A stretch of 16,694 bases of DNA from Lachnospiraceae bacterium (GTDB lineage: Bacteria > Bacillota > Clostridia > Lachnospirales > Lachnospiraceae): positions 1-16,694 of the forward strand of contig CAADTT010000117.1 of the NCBI GenBank assembly GCA_900752065.1, given 5' to 3'. Made by a program: the position numbers and the translations under genes. Shown piece by piece: positions 1 through 6,093 of the stretch. A model generated the notes under the pieces. That model had not been told where the DNA came from. It saw only the letters and a program-made list of their open reading frames with translations, and ran no database searches. Numbering within the stretch: position 1 is the first letter of the stretch; the number at the start of each line of letters is the position of its first letter.

Positions 1-67
1 CAATGTTTATGTCCATTTCTCGTAAATTTCTTTTCTTGCACGATATTCAGTTGTCAATTTTCGGGTA

Positions 68-88
68 GAATCTCATTCATTGAGATTC
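68..88. repeat. 8-bp inverted repeat, 5-nt loop
   Basis: Arms GAATCTCA (68-75) and TGAGATTC (81-88) are perfect complements around TTCAT. It lies 147 nt downstream of the ABC ATPase stop in AT-rich DNA and has no clear T-run on either side. It could be an operator for a gene beyond the left edge or a weak transcript-end hairpin. Confidence 0.6.
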
Positions 89-145
89 CGAGAAGTTATA
101 TTATAAATCCTTTTCCGCCTTTTTTCAACTTTTTTCCCAATATTT

Positions 146-161
146 ATTACGAAATCGTAAT
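146..161. repeat. 7-bp palindrome ATTACGA-NN-TCGTAAT
   Basis: Two perfectly complementary 7-nt arms are separated by AA. As DNA it has the size and symmetry of a dimeric regulator site; as RNA the loop would be too tight for all seven pairs. It lies 3' of the exporter operon, so any regulatory target would be left of the window. Confidence 0.5.
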
Positions 162-186
162 CTTCATTAACTTTAACTAATTTTTA

Positions 187-195
187 CCCCCCCCC
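187..195. repeat. Nine-base C homopolymer
   Basis: A run of nine C (nine G on the minus strand) stands in an otherwise very AT-rich gap, 40 nt downstream of the ABC ATPase stop codon. Homopolymers of this length can slip during replication, but this one is outside any reading frame I can support. Confidence 0.8.
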
Positions 196-234
196 TGAAA
201 ATTTTGTCGTCTTTTTGCCTTTTTTCTGAAGCTC

Positions 235-1497
235 TCATTTTCTTTCCTTTATAGCCAGATCCGGAAACCTGATATTTCCCCAGTTTTTTCCAATCCATCC
301 CACATGGTACAGCCTCTCCCGTTTTTCAATGCGGAAAGCAACCGCACGCTCCAGCCAGGCATGGCGTGTCTGCCTCTCTCCATGAGGCTCTACCACTACA
401 AGATCCGCCGAATATTCTCCTTCCACCAGACTTTCCGTGTCAAAGGCAGCTTCTAAAACCTTCTCTTCACCCGCCTCAGATGAAAAACGTTCGGAAATTC
501 CCGTTCCGGTCACCATATCCTCCGCATCATGCACTGTAAACCTTATATGCAGTCCGGAAATGCTCTGCTCTGCCGTAAGGAAGATCCGCATAGTCAGTAA
601 ACGTTCCTTTCCCGCTAAGACCGGATGGTCGATCTCGATCCTTCGGATTGATACGACACCTGTAAAAAATCTCCTGTTTTTCCGTTCCTGAAACTCGTAA
701 ACATTCTTTACTTCCAGAATCTCCTGCATATACAGGCGGATTCCTTCGTTCACATCTCCATCATGGATAATCTTTCCATCCGCCAGGACAATGCTCCTGT
801 CGCACAGTTCCCGGATCGTCTGCATATTATGACTGACATACAGGATCGTTTTCTGCCCGTCCTCAGAAATTTCTTTCATTTTCCTCAGGCATTTCTTCTG
901 AAACATCATATCGCCTACTGCCAGAACTTCGTCCATCAAAAAAATATCCGCATCCAGATAGGCGGCAACCGCAAACGCCAGTTTTACATACATTCCGGAA
1001 GAGTATCGCTTCACCGGCGTATCGATAAACTGCTCGCATTCCGAAAATGCAATAATATCCTCAATCTTCTCCGCCACTTCCTTTTGCTGCATGCCGAGAA
1101 TGGCGCCATTCAGGTAAATATTTTCCCTTCCCGTCAGTTCTCCGTGAAATCCGGTTCCCACCTCCAGCATACTGGAAATTCTGCCGTTGATACAGATTTT
1201 CCCCTTTGTCGGCGCTGTTACTCTGGACAGAAGTTTCAGAGTTGTGGATTTCCCGGCTCCATTTCTGCCAATGATTCCCACCCTTTCACCCTTTCGTATT
1301 TCACAGCATATATCCTTTAACGCCTCAAATTCACCTTTTCCTGTATCTTTCTGCCAGATTTTTCTATTAGGGTCCTCTTTTCCTCTTTTCACCGCCCACC
1401 AGCTCTGAAACTGAGACTGCAAAGTATTTCCACCGATTTTTCCCAGATGGTATGTTTTCCCGACGCTCTCCATGCGTATTACGACTTCTCTTTCCAT
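235..1497 (-). CDS. ABC exporter ATPase, TagH/Wzt-like (polysaccharide or polyol phosphate type)
   Basis: This is the 420-residue ATP-binding subunit of an ABC exporter, pairing with the permease encoded just upstream. The start at 1497 is chosen because AGGAGG (1504-1509) sits 6 nt before it; a start at 1551 would lie inside the permease gene. Visible motifs are Walker A GRNGAGKST (77-85), the signature YSSGM (165-169), Walker B with DEVLAVGD (to about 196) and the switch histidine H223. About 60 residues precede the Walker A core, as is usual in the TagH/Wzt/RfbE branch, and about 160 residues follow the nucleotide-binding domain. In Wzt that C-terminal part binds the polymer cap; here the cargo is unknown. 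It is the last gene of the five-gene operon, 10 nt after the permease stop. The ATPase call is certain; the substrate is not. Confidence 0.95.
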   Translation of the reverse strand: MEREVVIRMESVGKTYHLGKIGGNTLQSQFQSWWAVKRGKEDPNRKIWQKDTGKGEFEALKDICCEIRKGERVGIIGRNGAGKSTTLKLLSRVTAPTKGKICINGRISSMLEVGTGFHGELTGRENIYLNGAILGMQQKEVAEKIEDIIAFSECEQFIDTPVKRYSSGMYVKLAFAVAAYLDADIFLMDEVLAVGDMMFQKKCLRKMKEISEDGQKTILYVSHNMQTIRELCDRSIVLADGKIIHDGDVNEGIRLYMQEILEVKNVYEFQERKNRRFFTGVVSIRRIEIDHPVLAGKERLLTMRIFLTAEQSISGLHIRFTVHDAEDMVTGTGISERFSSEAGEEKVLEAAFDTESLVEGEYSADLVVVEPHGERQTRHAWLERAVAFRIEKRERLYHVGWIGKNWGNIRFPDLAIKERK

Positions 1498-1507
1498 CCG
1501 CCGCCTC

Positions 1508-2362
1508 CTATATTGTATCCATAAACGAACGCTGTGCCCTGTGGAAAACAATCAGCCCGATGACCAGCACCAATACCGTAATCCCTGCTCCGGCTCCAAT
1601 CTGTACCGCTGTCACCTGCCCGTTTCCCAGCCAGACACACCGGAAACACTCCACCACCGGAGCCATTGGATTAAATACCATAAGCCACCACAGCTTATCC
1701 GGAATGCGTGATGCCGGATAAACCACCGGAGTCGCATACATCCAGAGCTGAAGTCCAAATGTCACCAGCACGCCCAGATCCCGGTAGCGGGTAGTCAGAG
1801 ACGCAATGATAATCCCGCAGCCCAGCGCCAGCGCCATGACCTCCAGCATCAGAAGCGGCGTCAGGAGCATCGATGGTCTGAACAGAACTATCCCTTTCCT
1901 CCACATCTCCCATAGATAACAAATAAAAAATACGGCAAACTGAACCAGAAACTGGATCTGCCGCGACAGAACCGACGCAATAGGAACACAAAGCCTCGGG
2001 AAATACACCTTCCCCATCAGCCGCACATTTGAGGTAAATGTCGCAGAAACATCTGTAACACAGCCTGAAAAGCAGCTCCACAAAATACTTCCTGCCATAT
2101 AAAACAAGAACTGCGGAGCTCCGTCTGTAGAAATCCCCGCAATTTTCCCAAATACGACTGTCAGGACAGAGGATGATAAAATGGCAGTCAGGATATACCA
2201 CAGCGGACCCAGCGCCGTTTGCGCATACCTGGTCACAAAATCCCGTTTCACGAACATTTTGACCAGTTCCCGGTACTCCCACAGTTCCCGAAAATCTTCT
2301 GCCCGAAGTCTTGTCTCCGGAACGATTACCGTTGTCCATCTTTCGTTTTCATTTGTCCTCAC
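1508..2362 (-). CDS. ABC-2 type exporter permease, TagG/Wzm-like
   Basis: This 284-residue protein has about six membrane segments and the layout of ABC-2 polysaccharide or polyol-phosphate exporters. A cytoplasmic amphipathic N-terminus ends in RDFVTRYAQTALGPLWYI (about 40-57). Hydrophobic spans follow around 54-75, 85-105, 125-150, 165-190, 195-215 and 258-273. A family-typical TTRYRDLG loop lies near 190-197 and a PVVYP segment near 212-216. The start is GTG at 2360-2362, with AAGGAA about 9 nt upstream inside the end of the preceding gene; no in-frame ATG is available nearby. Six nt separate it from the nucleotidyltransferase stop, so translation is probably coupled. Together with the downstream ATPase it forms a complete exporter. 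The exported molecule cannot be read from the sequence. Confidence 0.93.
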   Translation of the reverse strand: MRTNENERWTTVIVPETRLRAEDFRELWEYRELVKMFVKRDFVTRYAQTALGPLWYILTAILSSSVLTVVFGKIAGISTDGAPQFLFYMAGSILWSCFSGCVTDVSATFTSNVRLMGKVYFPRLCVPIASVLSRQIQFLVQFAVFFICYLWEMWRKGIVLFRPSMLLTPLLMLEVMALALGCGIIIASLTTRYRDLGVLVTFGLQLWMYATPVVYPASRIPDKLWWLMVFNPMAPVVECFRCVWLGNGQVTAVQIGAGAGITVLVLVIGLIVFHRAQRSFMDTI

Positions 2363-2368
2363 AGTTTG

Positions 2369-3511
2369 CTATTCCTTTTCTTTCCTATTGATAAAGTTCA
2401 GTTCCCGCTTCAGTTTTTCCGGCCGCTTGCATACCGCTACCGCCGCCCTGTAAATCCACATGACCGGAAGTAAGGGAGGACATTTCCTCAGTATGGGATA
2501 AGCGCCGCACATGAAAGCATAACCCGGAAATATTCTTTTGAAAACATATATTATTTTCGATAAACCTTGTGAATAACTCTTCTCAGCGATTCTTTCCTCT
2601 ATATTTCGATAATACCCCTTTTCCGTCCCATAAACACCAGAAAAAATGATTATTTCTTCGGCTTTTTCTACTTCGCCCACTCCCCCTTTGAAAAACCATT
2701 TATCCGCAATCCTTTCCATATCTCTGCGAAATTTTTCAAGCTTTCTTACCTGAAACTGTTCTTCCAGATAATCCGGATGAAGCTGCCCTTTCATTTTTTC
2801 CAGGAAAACATAAATATCCATCACCGAACGAATTCCACTTCCAGATAAATAAAAATGCTTTGCGAAATGTTCTATCATATAAATATAATAATCATCCCAA
2901 CTCATTTGGAAAATTCCATTCTTTTCATCTGCACATTCCCAGATTTTCTGATATCTTCCGTGATTCTCTTTCCATACTGGAAGCAGGGAATGATGAAGCT
3001 CTACATTTATCCAGGGTTTCTTTACATAAGGAATTACGGTTTCTTCCCCACGGCTTTTCTCATACCCCAGCCCCTCCATAACCTCTCTCGCCTTCCCGGC
3101 ATTCTCTTCATCAATCAGAATATCCAGATCCGCCATCTGCCGGTACGACTCCTTCGGATACAGCTTCTTCATGATGCACCCCTTGAGCGGAAGAATCCGG
3201 ATCCCATGTGCCGGGAGTTCCTTGAACAGCTTCTCGCTCTCTGCCTTCTGCACCATGCCCTGTATCCCGCAAAGCCTGCTGCGCTCCTTCCACTTCTGCA
3301 TAACCGCTTCATCCCCCGGCTCTGCAATCTGCACGGCGCCATCGTACGCCATGCATTCCACGCTGTGCTTTTTCGCCATCCGATAGATGTTTTCCATCGA
3401 TAGCATGTCCGGCTTCTCCTTCGGCTTTCTCTCCTCCAGCACCGCCCGTAAAAGCTCGACCACATACAAACCTGCCTGAAACTCCAGCTCTTTCTCCCCG
3501 ATTCCGCTCAT
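2369..3511 (-). CDS. Nucleotidyltransferase family protein (PF14907-like, uncharacterised)
   Basis: This 380-residue protein has the hallmarks of the uncharacterised nucleotidyltransferase family I recognise as PF14907 (NTP_transf_5). An LKG motif (109-111) is followed by a YP..SYRQMADLDILID segment carrying the metal-binding pair D128/D130. A third acidic candidate is E171 in NVELHHSLLP, and an IRSVMDIY helix lies near 227-234. About 90 residues precede the catalytic core. The C-terminal 150 residues are basic and helical, with a weakly hydrophobic stretch near 335-360 that might touch the membrane. Expected chemistry is transfer of a nucleotidyl group to a protein, peptide or small molecule; no target is known. 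It follows the HprK-like kinase by 19 nt, with AGGAG about 9 nt before the ATG. Members are often found near PqqD-like and HprK-like genes, as here. Confidence 0.85.
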   Translation of the reverse strand: MSGIGEKELEFQAGLYVVELLRAVLEERKPKEKPDMLSMENIYRMAKKHSVECMAYDGAVQIAEPGDEAVMQKWKERSRLCGIQGMVQKAESEKLFKELPAHGIRILPLKGCIMKKLYPKESYRQMADLDILIDEENAGKAREVMEGLGYEKSRGEETVIPYVKKPWINVELHHSLLPVWKENHGRYQKIWECADEKNGIFQMSWDDYYIYMIEHFAKHFYLSGSGIRSVMDIYVFLEKMKGQLHPDYLEEQFQVRKLEKFRRDMERIADKWFFKGGVGEVEKAEEIIIFSGVYGTEKGYYRNIEERIAEKSYSQGLSKIIYVFKRIFPGYAFMCGAYPILRKCPPLLPVMWIYRAAVAVCKRPEKLKRELNFINRKEKE

Positions 3512-3530
3512 TCCTCTTCTCCTCTTCTCG

Positions 3531-4247
3531 CTATGCCTGTCCGGGTGTTCCCATCGCCTCCCATGCAGCTTCTACCGCTGCCTGAGATATATCACACTGC
3601 ATACGGTACAACGGCACACGTTCTGCAAGCTGCTTGAGCAGCCCCAACGTCTTTACCATCTTCTTCTTGTCCTGCGGCCGGTATGTCTGGCGATACAAGC
3701 CGGGATAACCGACAGCAGGCGTAATTCTTTCCACACGGTTCGTACTTCCCCTCTCCAGAAGGCATATGCCTCTGATGGGAGCCTTCCGGTTGCTGTCAAG
3801 ATGATGCTTCCCGCTCCACGGAGTTCCGCAGACATAGACTGCCTCCTCCCTTACCTGAATCAGAGGCTTGTCATCATTAATAATGACCGCTCGCTCCCCG
3901 AAATACTCCTTCCACAGACGCACATGGGTAGACTTTCCCGTACCGCTGGGCGCGGTAAAAATATACGCCGCTCCATCTACTTCCACAGAAGAGCCATGAA
4001 AGAGGAACGTGTCATACTCCAGCATCTCTTCGCAAATCTTCCGGTAAACTGCAAGGCTCTCCAGATATCCTGCTGAAAACTCTTCTTCCATCATCGTGTG
4101 TTCTCTTTCGATCTCTTCCGGAGTCACCTCAATCCGAATCCCCGGCGTCCCCGCTTCATATCGGCTGCACATCCTGGGAAGAAACGGATACTGCGCCGCA
4201 ATCGTAACCGGAATATCCGCAAACCTGTAATTTTTCTCTGTCATCAT
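3531..4247 (-). CDS. HprK-like P-loop kinase (HPr kinase C-terminal-domain family)
   Basis: This 238-residue protein resembles the catalytic half of HPr serine kinase but lacks HprK's N-terminal domain. The visible core is FLFHGSSV (H84), Walker A APSGTGKST (99-107), INDDKPLI with D125/D126, and GTPWSGK (141-147). Related stand-alone kinases occur in lasso-peptide clusters, where they phosphorylate the peptide, and in exopolysaccharide or exosortase loci under HprK-related names. The substrate here is unknown, and HPr is unlikely given the truncated architecture and context. The start is the first of two adjacent ATGs; GGAGAG lies 7 nt upstream and overlaps the stop of the PqqD-like gene, which ends 3 nt before. 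It is therefore almost certainly co-translated with the PqqD-like protein. Confidence 0.88.
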   Translation of the reverse strand: MMTEKNYRFADIPVTIAAQYPFLPRMCSRYEAGTPGIRIEVTPEEIEREHTMMEEEFSAGYLESLAVYRKICEEMLEYDTFLFHGSSVEVDGAAYIFTAPSGTGKSTHVRLWKEYFGERAVIINDDKPLIQVREEAVYVCGTPWSGKHHLDSNRKAPIRGICLLERGSTNRVERITPAVGYPGLYRQTYRPQDKKKMVKTLGLLKQLAERVPLYRMQCDISQAAVEAAWEAMGTPGQA

Positions 4248-4250
4248 TCT

Positions 4251-4517
4251 CTATCTCTCCAGAATCCCCTGTGCATCCAGCTTGTTCAAGAAAGCTTTCA
4301 CATCTCTGCCCGCCGTTTCCGAGTCCACCTCGTAATTGTCCGTAAGAGCCTTCACAAGCTCTTCTTCTTTTGTATCTTTTTCCAGCAGACTCCATAAAAA
4401 AGCGCCCACTGCATTCAGCTTAATGATGCCAACCTGATTGCTCTGCGCCGTATTCAGCGGCACCGCCATCTTCTCGTCACCTATAGAGTCCAGGACATAT
4501 TCTCCTTTTATTTTCAT
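4251..4517 (-). CDS. PqqD-like small protein (peptide chaperone / RRE fold)
   Basis: This 88-residue protein matches the PqqD pattern: an N-terminal beta region with VPLNTAQS (19-26), the segment IIKLNAVGAFLWSLLEK (31-47), and a helical half ending DVKAFLNKLDAQGIL. PqqD-like domains bind leader peptides of ribosomally made peptides and hand them to modifying enzymes; free-standing ones also occur in HprK-related systems of unknown function. It is the first gene of the operon. TSS-to-ATG distance is about 60 nt, with AAGGAGG (4529-4535) 11 nt before the ATG. Its position just ahead of a kinase and a nucleotidyltransferase suggests it presents a peptide or protein to them, which is inference. 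No candidate precursor peptide was seen nearby. Confidence 0.88.
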   Translation of the reverse strand: MKIKGEYVLDSIGDEKMAVPLNTAQSNQVGIIKLNAVGAFLWSLLEKDTKEEELVKALTDNYEVDSETAGRDVKAFLNKLDAQGILER

Positions 4518-4584
4518 CTTGGGTATTTCCTCCTTAATTTATGCGTAAAACAGGCTGGTTCACCTTCCTGCTCCGTTTAAGCTT

Positions 4585-4613
4585 ACTATATATATAATTT
4601 ATATTCTTGTCAA
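4585..4613 (-). promoter_or_regulatory. Sigma-A promoter of the PqqD/kinase/nucleotidyltransferase/exporter operon
   Basis: On the minus strand TTGACA (4608-4613) is followed by a 17-nt AT-rich spacer and TATAGT (4585-4590). This is a near-consensus promoter, with transcription expected to start near 4578, about 60 nt before the first ATG. Confidence 0.8.
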
Positions 4614-4646
4614 CCGCCCCAAAATATTAGCCTTTATCGTTATATG

Positions 4647-4664
4647 TTGTCGAAAATCGTCGAA
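4647..4664 (+). promoter_or_regulatory. Tandem Spo0A-like boxes, 10-bp spacing
   Basis: TTGTCGAA (4647-4654) is a perfect match to the Spo0A box core TGNCGAA. TCGTCGAA (4657-4664) follows exactly one helical turn later with one core mismatch (C for T). They lie about 69-86 bp upstream of the inferred start of the minus-strand operon. Spo0A dimers bind tandem boxes of this spacing, so activation or repression of the operon is plausible but unproven. Confidence 0.5.
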
Positions 4665-4758
4665 AACAGTCTTATTTTTATTGAACCTCTCAAAAACAAA
4701 TGAAACAGGTTCTTTTGAAGACTGATCATCCGTAACCTGACGAAAAACTCTGTCATGC

Positions 4759-4804
4759 AAGAGAGGGCGCCCTTTCAGCCATTTCAGGCTTTGGGCGCTC
4801 TCTT
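4759..4804. repeat. Bulged stem-loop in the divergent region
   Basis: AAGAGAG (4759-4765) pairs with CTCTCTT (4798-4804). After a GG bulge CGCCC (4768-4772) pairs with GGGCG (4793-4797), and an inner AGCC/GGCT closes the loop: about 16 base pairs in all. Pyrimidine-rich sequence follows on the plus strand, but there is no clean T-run, so terminator function is uncertain. Confidence 0.55.
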
Positions 4805-4860
4805 CTTTTCTATCCTTTTCTTCGCTGTCACTTTGCCATTTCTCCCTGTCCGCAAAACCG

Positions 4861-4888
4861 TTGACAATTACAGTCTTCGTGTGATACG
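4861..4888 (+). promoter_or_regulatory. Candidate promoter of the S24/S26 peptidase gene
   Basis: TTGACA (4861-4866) is followed after 16 nt by GATACG, with TG just upstream of it. The -35 is consensus and the -10 is poor. It is the best candidate upstream of the gene at 4951, whose own ribosome binding site (GGTGAT, about 10 nt upstream) is also weak, suggesting low expression or dependence on an activator. Confidence 0.35.
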
Positions 4889-4950
4889 TTACTTTTAAGT
4901 CGGTCGTTTCTGTACTGACAATCCTTTTAATTCCGTGGTGATAAAATAAA

Positions 4951-5400
4951 ATGAAAAAAGAATTTTTTAAATTAGAAGAATGTGAACCTGTCATACGCAA
5001 GGTTCTGGGAGAAGGAGGAACTTTCCCCTTCTACCCCCGCGGCACGAGCATGAAACCCTTCATCCTCGCAGAGCGTGACATGGTCGTCCTAAGCCCCCTT
5101 CCGGACCGCCTGAAAAAATATCAGATCATCCTCTATAAACGGGACAATGGCGCATTTGTCCTCCACCGTATTATCCGGGTGAACGGCTCCTGCTGCACGA
5201 TGCGGGGCGACAATCAATTCCTGTCCGAGCCCGGCATCCGCAGGGATCAGATGATCGGTATCGTGACAGCGATTTCCCGTAATGGCCGCACGGTAAATCC
5301 AAACGATGCCCGCCGCCGCATCACTGCCGCATTCTGGGTATGGACTGCCCTGCCCCGCAGGATATGGAGGCACTTTTTCCCCTGCCATGACAGAAACTGA
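4951..5400 (+). CDS. S24/S26 family peptidase, SipW-like Ser/His type
   Basis: This 149-residue protein has the signal-peptidase / LexA-like serine protease core. The segment PRGTSMKPFI carries the nucleophile S33. ERDMVVLSPL follows, then VLHRI with H72 where bacterial type I signal peptidases have lysine, then MRGDNQF with D87. The Ser/His arrangement is that of the SipW/archaeal branch. Unlike ordinary signal peptidases it has no N-terminal membrane segment; only a short C-terminal stretch (about 125-143) rich in W and F could contact a membrane. Its divergent placement next to PqqD-like, kinase and nucleotidyltransferase genes recurs for small S24/S26 peptidases as far as I recall, and suggests it trims a peptide handled by them (inference). 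Its stop lies 3 bp from the convergent response-regulator stop, with no terminator between. Confidence 0.85.
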   Translation: MKKEFFKLEECEPVIRKVLGEGGTFPFYPRGTSMKPFILAERDMVVLSPLPDRLKKYQIILYKRDNGAFVLHRIIRVNGSCCTMRGDNQFLSEPGIRRDQMIGIVTAISRNGRTVNPNDARRRITAAFWVWTALPRRIWRHFFPCHDRN

Positions 5401-5403
5401 AAA

Positions 5404-6093
5404 CTACACCTTAAAGCGGTATCCCACACCCCAGATCGTTTCTATATACTGGGGTTTTGCCGTATTAAACTCGATCTTCTCACGAATCTTCTTGATATGC
5501 ACCGTGACTGTTGCGATATCACCGATGGATTCCATATCCCAGATTCTTGAGAAAAGCTCCTCCTTGGTAAAAACATGGTTCGGGTTCTGCGCCAGAAAAG
5601 TGAGCAGGTCGAACTCCTTCGTGGTAAAGGTCTTTTCCTCGCCGTTCACCCAGACCCGTCTTGCGGTTTTGTCAATCTTGATCCCACGGATCTCGATAAT
5701 ATCATTCTGCGGCGCATTGGTGCTTACCAGACGGTCATAGCGCGCCATATGGGCCTTCACCCGCGCTACCATTTCGCTGGGACTGAAGGGTTTTGTCATA
5801 TAATCATCTGCACCCAGGCCCAGTCCCCTGATCTTATCAATATCATCCTTCTTCGCAGATACCATCAGGATTGGCGTATTTTTATGATTTCTGATCTCCT
5901 TACAGATTTCGAAACCATCCATCTCCGGAAGCATAAGATCCAGAATAAACAGATCAAAATCTTCGGACAGTGCTCTCTTTAATCCCACATCGCCCCTGTT
6001 TTCGATTTCCACTTCAAATCCGCTCAGCTCCAGATAGTCCTTCTCCAGATCTGCGATGCTCTCTTCGTCTTCAATAATAAGTATTTTACTCAT
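5404..6093 (-). CDS. OmpR/PhoB-family response regulator
   Basis: This 229-residue two-component regulator has a receiver domain with acidic pocket E8/D9/E10, phosphoacceptor D52 in LDLMLPEMDG, S79 and conserved K101 in TKPF. A winged-helix DNA-binding domain follows, ending in TVTVHIKKIREKIE...GVGYRF. The start at 6093 is chosen over 6126 because AGGAGG (6103-6108) lies 9 nt before it and the receiver begins at once with MSKILIIEDE. The ATG overlaps the end of the kinase gene by 8 nt (ATGAGTAA), so the pair is translationally coupled. The regulated genes cannot be told from the sequence. I could not assign it to a named pair. Confidence 0.94.
   Translation of the reverse strand: MSKILIIEDEESIADLEKDYLELSGFEVEIENRGDVGLKRALSEDFDLFILDLMLPEMDGFEICKEIRNHKNTPILMVSAKKDDIDKIRGLGLGADDYMTKPFSPSEMVARVKAHMARYDRLVSTNAPQNDIIEIRGIKIDKTARRVWVNGEEKTFTTKEFDLLTFLAQNPNHVFTKEELFSRIWDMESIGDIATVTVHIKKIREKIEFNTAKPQYIETIWGVGYRFKV

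Larger units (their letters stand above)
4614..4950. other. Divergent regulatory region without a supported gene
   Basis: This stretch separates the minus-strand exporter operon from the plus-strand peptidase. It holds two Spo0A-like boxes, a bulged hairpin and a plus-strand promoter candidate. Reading frames crossing it in both directions lack a credible ribosome binding site or start codon and overlap these signals, so I treat it as noncoding. Confidence 0.6.

Noticed and set aside
1..60. TTGACA on the minus strand at 52-57 as a promoter
   Set aside because: No acceptable -10 element lies at 15-19 nt spacing, so the -35-like hexamer stands alone.
2855..3403. 182-codon plus-strand frame opposite the nucleotidyltransferase
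   Set aside because: It is a shadow of a well-supported gene, with no ribosome binding site and no motif.
4755..4898. 47-codon plus-strand frame with a hydrophobic centre, considered as a precursor peptide
   Set aside because: There is no ribosome binding site, the frame runs through the bulged hairpin and across the peptidase promoter candidate, and its hydrophobicity comes from pyrimidine-rich DNA.
4599..5000. 133-codon minus-strand frame in the divergent region
   Set aside because: It starts inside the peptidase gene on the opposite strand, has no ribosome binding site, and overlaps the hairpin, the Spo0A-like boxes and the -35 of the exporter operon promoter.
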